Shown here in pieces: positions 6,099 through 8,830 of a DNA stretch of 8,830 nucleotides. The notes beneath the pieces are model-generated. The model did no database searches. It was not told the origin of the DNA and saw only the letters and a list, made by a program, of their open reading frames with translations. Source of the stretch: JBBSDV01 sp038240335 (lineage in GTDB: Bacteria > Chloroflexota > Dehalococcoidia > DSTF01 > JACRBR01). Location: the NCBI GenBank assembly GCA_038240335.1, contig JBBSDV010000144.1:1-8830 (forward strand). The letters are read 5' to 3'. Position 1 is the first letter of the stretch; each line of letters starts with the position of its first letter. Position numbers and translations under genes: made by a program.

Positions 6099-7505
6099 AT
6101 GAAAGCGGTCGGGTACTTTCGCGAATCCGGGATGCCCGGGCAGACGCTTGCGCAGCAAAACAAGGCGTTTCTCGACTACTGCGAAGCCGAACGCCACGAG
6201 GTCGCGTGCACCTTCGCCGAAGCCGCAGAACTCGCCGGTGCCCCGCTCGGCTTCCGCCAGCTCGTCCGGTACCTGCGCGGGCACCGCGCCGCCGATGTTA
6301 TCGTTGTCGTCACCGATATCGCAGCGCTCGGCGCCGACGTCCGCGATGCCGCGCTGCACTACTTCCAGCTCGAAAGTCTCGGGGCGCAAGTCGCGCCGCT
6401 CTCCGGTGCGCAGGACCCGCTGCCTGCCTTGCTCACCGAGTGGACGCAGGACGATGGTAGCGGCCGGCTCAGCGATCGCGTCCGTGCCGCGATGCGGAAG
6501 AAGGCCGTAAGGGGCGAGGTGCTCGGCCGTCCGCCGTACGGCTACAAGGTCGGCAATCGCCGTCGCCTCGAGCTGATCCCTGAAGAAGCGGTCGTCGTGC
6601 GCTACATCTTCCGGCTCTACATTCACGAGGCGCTCGGCATCCGGCTGATCGCGCGGCGGCTCAACCAGGAGGGCCTGAAGACGCGACGGGGCGGCAACTG
6701 GAGCATGGTGTCGATTCGCGACATCCTGCGAAACCGCGCCTACCTCGGCACCTACTCGCGCTTCGGCGTGCGCGTTCCCGGCAGCCATCCCTCGCTCGTC
6801 TCGAACGATGATTTCCAGATCGTCCAGGATCGCCTGAATGCGCGGCGAACGAGCTATGCGCCGCGCGTCGCTTCGCAGTTCTTGCTGTCCGGCCTCGCCC
6901 ACTGCGGCTACTGTGACAACAAGTTGATCGGCGTCAGCCGCAAGCAGGCATGGAAGCGCGCAAGCGGCGAGCAGGTCTCCAACTCGTACCGCTACTACCA
7001 GTGCGAGTCTCGCACGAACCAGAGCGTCTGCGGCTACCACACACAACGCGCCGCCGATCTCGAAGCGCACGTACGAGAGGCGCTTGCTGAGTGCTTCGCC
7101 GCTGGCGGCGGCTTCCCGCAGCCGAACGAGGACGCCGTCGTCCTCGCCGATCAGCGCCGCGACGTCGAACGGCTACGGTCTCGGCTGCGCGGCATCGATC
7201 GGCGCATCAAGGGCTACGTCGACGCCGCATCGAAGGGCCGCCTCGCGAAGGAAAAGATGCACGCGCTGAGCATCACCGCCGCGGCGGATCACCTCGTCAG
7301 CGAAGACGCGCTCGAGGCCGCCGAGCAGCGCATCGCCGAGCAGCTGACGAGCGGCGAGCGCGGAATCGAGCGAGAACGCGCCGTGCGCCGGCTGCTCTCC
7401 GCGTGGGATGAATTGCCCTTCGTCGAGCGCCAGTCGTCGCTGCGCGCCGCCGTCGAGCGGATCACCGTATTCGACGACGCCGTCAAGCTGCTGCTGCGCG
7501 GCTGA
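6099..7505 (+). CDS. Large serine recombinase-like protein with degenerate catalytic domain
   Basis: The 468 aa keep the whole large-serine-recombinase layout: resolvase domain (about 1-110), linking helix (about 115-138), Recombinase domain (about 139-246, with GRPPYGY at 143-149), zinc ribbon (C269, C272, C302, C311), coiled coil (about 345-430) and the usual C-terminal helix. The catalytic domain is eroded. R8 and nucleophile S10 remain in YFRES. The RPxF box that carries R45 of gamma-delta resolvase reads P-L-G-F (49-52), and the LDRLxR box reads I-A-A-L-G-A (74-79), so the counterparts of D67, R68 and R71 are alanine. The counterpart of R119 also appears lost. DNA binding may survive while strand exchange should be lost or very weak. 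It follows the zinc-ribbon gene by 3 nt without a clear ribosome site. No att sites, cargo or other mobile genes are visible. Base and codon use match the neighbours, pointing to long residence rather than recent transfer. Confidence 0.88.
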   Translation: MKAVGYFRESGMPGQTLAQQNKAFLDYCEAERHEVACTFAEAAELAGAPLGFRQLVRYLRGHRAADVIVVVTDIAALGADVRDAALHYFQLESLGAQVAPLSGAQDPLPALLTEWTQDDGSGRLSDRVRAAMRKKAVRGEVLGRPPYGYKVGNRRRLELIPEEAVVVRYIFRLYIHEALGIRLIARRLNQEGLKTRRGGNWSMVSIRDILRNRAYLGTYSRFGVRVPGSHPSLVSNDDFQIVQDRLNARRTSYAPRVASQFLLSGLAHCGYCDNKLIGVSRKQAWKRASGEQVSNSYRYYQCESRTNQSVCGYHTQRAADLEAHVREALAECFAAGGGFPQPNEDAVVLADQRRDVERLRSRLRGIDRRIKGYVDAASKGRLAKEKMHALSITAAADHLVSEDALEAAEQRIAEQLTSGERGIERERAVRRLLSAWDELPFVERQSSLRAAVERITVFDDAVKLLLRG

Positions 7506-7669
7506 TGGCGGCAAAGAGCGTCGCCATACGCGATGACGCCGGTCGCGTCCTCGCCGACATCGATCAGTGTGCAAGGGACGAGGGCGCACGGGGTGCGGCT
7601 CCGCACCGAACGGCTGTGCCCGGCCTCGAAGTCTCTCCGTTCGAAGGGCGGCTGCGAGGCCGTTTGTGA
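7505..7669 (+). CDS. Possible 54-aa protein coupled to the recombinase-like gene
   Basis: The ATG shares its A with the TGA of the recombinase-like gene (TGATG), the same junction used by fabG-nusB in this window. The frame stays open for 54 codons and ends at a TGA 2 nt before the -35 box of the nuo promoter. The product begins MAAKSVAIRDDAGRVL and is rich in Arg, Ala, Asp and Gly with one Cys; I recognise no family, membrane segment or signal peptide. Roughly two thirds of codons end in G or C, which is compatible with coding but lower than clear genes nearby. A strong hairpin (7592-7607) lies inside it. It could be a real small protein, a decayed gene end, or a chance open frame. Confidence 0.35.
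   Translation: MAAKSVAIRDDAGRVLADIDQCARDEGARGAAPHRTAVPGLEVSPFEGRLRGRL
7592..7607 (+). other. GC hairpin between recombinase-like gene and nuo operon
   Basis: GGTGCGG and CCGCACC form a tight 7-bp inverted repeat around CT, or 6 bp with a GCTC tetraloop. It may help end or pause the upstream transcript before the nuo promoter. No T-tract follows, so it is not a standard intrinsic terminator. A weaker stem, ATGGCG/CGCCAT (7505-7510 with 7522-7527), lies just past the recombinase-like stop. Confidence 0.35.
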
Positions 7670-7670
7670 A

Positions 7671-7699
7671 TTGACTTACAAGCGGGGCGTTGTTACGAT
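7671..7699 (+). promoter_or_regulatory. Sigma-70-type promoter of the nuo operon
   Basis: TTGACT (7671-7676) and TACGAT (7694-7699) are separated by exactly 17 nt. Transcription would start near 7706, about 20 nt before the ATG at 7726 and about 77 nt before the TTG at 7783. This is the best-formed promoter in the window and lies directly upstream of nuoA. Confidence 0.7.
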
Positions 7700-7770
7700 C
7701 CGCACGAACCTGGGCAACGGCGTCGATGCGGGAAATCGAAGCTGCATCCGCCAAGTCTGCCGTCCGGGCG

Positions 7771-7777
7771 GGAGAGG
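7771..7777 (+). promoter_or_regulatory. Ribosome binding site deciding the nuoA start
   Basis: GGAGAGG lies 5 nt before the TTG at 7783. No comparable site precedes the in-frame ATG at 7726. Starting at TTG gives a normal-length NuoA. Confidence 0.55.
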
Positions 7778-7782
7778 ATCGC

Positions 7783-8157
7783 TTGCCGTTCCAAGCTCTG
7801 CTCGATAACTATCTGGCCGTCTTTCTGGCGGTCATCGTCGGGTTCATCCTCGTCGCGACTGCCCTCATCGCCGCTCGCCTCCTCGCCCCCTACTCCAAAG
7901 AAAGCGGCAAGTCCATCTCGTACGAGTGCGGCATGCTGCCGATCGGCCGCACGCGCGCCAACATTCACATCCGCTACTACCTCTTCGCCATCCTGTTCCT
8001 TATCTTCGATGTCGAGGCGGTGTTCCTCTTCCCGTGGGCCGTGACGTTTGCGCACGCGAGCAAGGCGGCGTTCTGGGAGATGGTGCTGTTCATCGGCATC
8101 CTCGCCGCCGGTCTGGGCTATGCCTGGAAGAAGGGGGTCCTGCAATGGAACAAGTGA
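7783..8157 (+). CDS. nuoA: NADH-quinone oxidoreductase subunit A
   Basis: NuoA is a small membrane subunit of respiratory complex I, at the junction of the hydrophilic and membrane arms beside the quinone site. The 124-aa product from TTG 7783 has three membrane helices (about 10-34, 66-86 and 97-115). The conserved loop YECG (47-50, C49) lies between helices 1 and 2, and FDVEAVFLFPW (75-85) gives the conserved acidic residues D76 and E78. The TTG is preferred because of its strong ribosome site and family length. An ATG at 7726 would add 19 polar residues (start MREIEAASAK) and cannot be ruled out. The gene overlaps nuoB by 13 nt and is first in the operon. Confidence 0.92.
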   Translation: MPFQALLDNYLAVFLAVIVGFILVATALIAARLLAPYSKESGKSISYECGMLPIGRTRANIHIRYYLFAILFLIFDVEAVFLFPWAVTFAHASKAAFWEMVLFIGILAAGLGYAWKKGVLQWNK

Positions 8158-8771
8158 CCGACGCCGCCGTGATGGAGACGACCACGACGACGCCCGAGAG
8201 GAAGACGGTCGAGGGCGCGCCGATCGTGGTGCCGAAGCGCGAGCAAACGGGCGTCGAGCGCGAGGCGGAGCGGCTCACCCCGGCGCCCTACGAGCCTGGG
8301 ATCGCGCTCTACCGCCAAGTCCTGCCGGGCATCATGCAGATGCCCGTCGACACGCTGCTTGCGATGTCGCGCAAGTCGTCGCTCTGGCCGATGACGTTCG
8401 GGCTCGCGTGCTGCGCCATCGAGATGATCGCGACATTCATGCCGCGCCACGACCTCGATCGGTTCGGCATCGTGCCGTGGCCTTCGCCACGACAGTCCGA
8501 CGTGATGATCGTCTCCGGCACCGTTACGAAGAAGATGGCGCCGGCGGTGAAGCTGCTGTACGAGCAGATGCCCAATCCAAAGTGGGTGATCGCGATGGGC
8601 GCCTGCGCCACGAACGGCGGGCCCTACACGCGCTACGATCGCGTGATGCAGGGTGTCGACAAGATCATCCCTGTGGATGTCTACGTGCCGGGCTGTCCCC
8701 CGCGTCCCGAGGCGCTGATGGACGGCTTTCTCGCACTTCAGAACAAGATCATGGAAGAGCGCAGCAAGTAG
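8145..8771 (+). CDS. nuoB: NADH-quinone oxidoreductase subunit B
   Basis: NuoB carries the terminal iron-sulfur cluster N2, which passes electrons to quinone in complex I. The ligands are the adjacent C89-C90 (GLACCAIEM), C154 (GACATNGG) and C184 (VPGCPPRPEAL). Residues 1-45 are a polar Thr/Glu-rich extension with no clear motif. Where many homologues read FRASPRQAD, this one has WPSPRQSD (112-119). The C90-C154 interval is one residue shorter, and C154-C184 one longer, than in E. coli or Thermus proteins. The ATG at 8145 has AAGGGGG about 7 nt upstream and lies inside the end of nuoA; a later ATG at 8172 is a possible alternative. The stop directly abuts the nuoC start. The protein is 208 aa and intact. 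Confidence 0.96.
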   Translation: MEQVTDAAVMETTTTTPERKTVEGAPIVVPKREQTGVEREAERLTPAPYEPGIALYRQVLPGIMQMPVDTLLAMSRKSSLWPMTFGLACCAIEMIATFMPRHDLDRFGIVPWPSPRQSDVMIVSGTVTKKMAPAVKLLYEQMPNPKWVIAMGACATNGGPYTRYDRVMQGVDKIIPVDVYVPGCPPRPEALMDGFLALQNKIMEERSK

Positions 8772-8830
8772 ATGAGCGCACCGGACGAGCAGGAGCAACG
8801 CGAAGGAACGCCGTCTCAGTCGGAGACGCC
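8772..8830 (+). CDS. nuoC: Start of nuoC (partial, runs off the window)
   Basis: An ATG follows the nuoB TAG with no gap, and the frame stays open to the window end. The 19 visible residues (MSAPDEQEQREGTPSQSET) are a polar tail with no diagnostic motif, so the identity rests on the nuoA-nuoB-nuoC order seen in almost all complex I operons. GGAAGAG about 13 nt upstream may serve as ribosome site. Confidence 0.6.
   Translation, partial: MSAPDEQEQREGTPSQSET

Noticed and set aside
5922..7070. 382-aa open frame on the minus strand opposite the recombinase-like gene
   Set aside because: It is antisense to a gene with clear domains, has the Arg/Ala/Val-rich look of a GC-rich shadow frame and shows no family motif.
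6099..7505. Active prophage or integrative element
   Set aside because: No cargo, repeats flanking the gene, other phage or transfer genes, or composition shift are visible, and the catalytic residues are mostly lost.
8118..8798. 226-aa minus-strand frame opposite nuoB
   Set aside because: It is rich in His, Arg and Leu, as expected from the complement of a GC-rich gene, and nuoB on the other strand is unambiguous.
1..8830. CRISPR array, rRNA, toxin-antitoxin or defence system
   Set aside because: No regularly spaced repeats, rRNA-like stretches or such gene families were found.
1..8830. Frequent CGATCG/GATCG words, possibly a methylation or HIP1-like signal
   Set aside because: They occur mostly inside genes and can come from GC-rich codon use; a count against a codon-matched model is needed before claiming enrichment.

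Overview
This is a GC-rich bacterial chromosomal window made almost entirely of housekeeping genes, in two blocks that face away from each other. No single gene fixes the lineage. The gene set suggests a free-living, respiring, Gram-positive-like or Chloroflexota (Thermomicrobia-like) bacterium: a complex I operon, a TatB/TatC pair, a zinc-type L32, an ACP with a small insertion after helix II, and a NuoB with the SPRQSD variant. That placement is inference.

Left block, minus strand (about 5223 down to 239). A promoter near 5194-5223 drives a DUF177/YceD-like protein and then rpmF (ribosomal protein L32). These are followed by fabD, fabG, nusB and acpP, which are tightly packed: fabD and fabG overlap by 4 nt, and fabG and nusB share one base. 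An intrinsic terminator at 1791-1821 closes the cluster. The usual yceD-rpmF-plsX-fabH-fabD-fabG-acpP order is kept except that plsX and fabH are absent between rpmF and fabD, and nusB sits between fabG and acpP. A separate minus-strand unit follows: tatB-like then tatC, overlapping by 4 nt. It probably has its own promoter, and a TACAAT hexamer 6 nt before the tatB start hints at a leaderless mRNA. Positions 1-238 hold no gene, only G-tracts and GC hairpins.

Right block, plus strand (5246 to the end). A promoter with a perfect TATAAT (5271-5276) drives a coiled-coil C4 zinc-ribbon protein (CT398/DUF164 family). Three nucleotides later comes a 468-aa protein with the full architecture of a large serine recombinase, whose resolvase domain has lost most catalytic arginines while keeping the nucleophile serine and an intact zinc ribbon. 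A 54-aa ORF starts on the recombinase stop codon (TGATG) and ends just before a strong sigma-70-type promoter (TTGACT-17-TACGAT, 7671-7699). That promoter serves the NADH dehydrogenase operon nuoA-nuoB-nuoC; nuoC is cut by the window end.

The least ordinary object is the zinc-ribbon / degenerate-recombinase / small-ORF unit at 5385-7669. It looks like a domesticated, probably catalytically impaired serine recombinase fixed between core genes, with no cargo, attachment sites or other mobile genes in view. The rest is ordinary metabolism: fatty acid elongation (FabD, FabG, ACP), ribosome assembly (L32, DUF177), rRNA transcription antitermination (NusB), export of folded proteins (TatBC) and respiration (Nuo).
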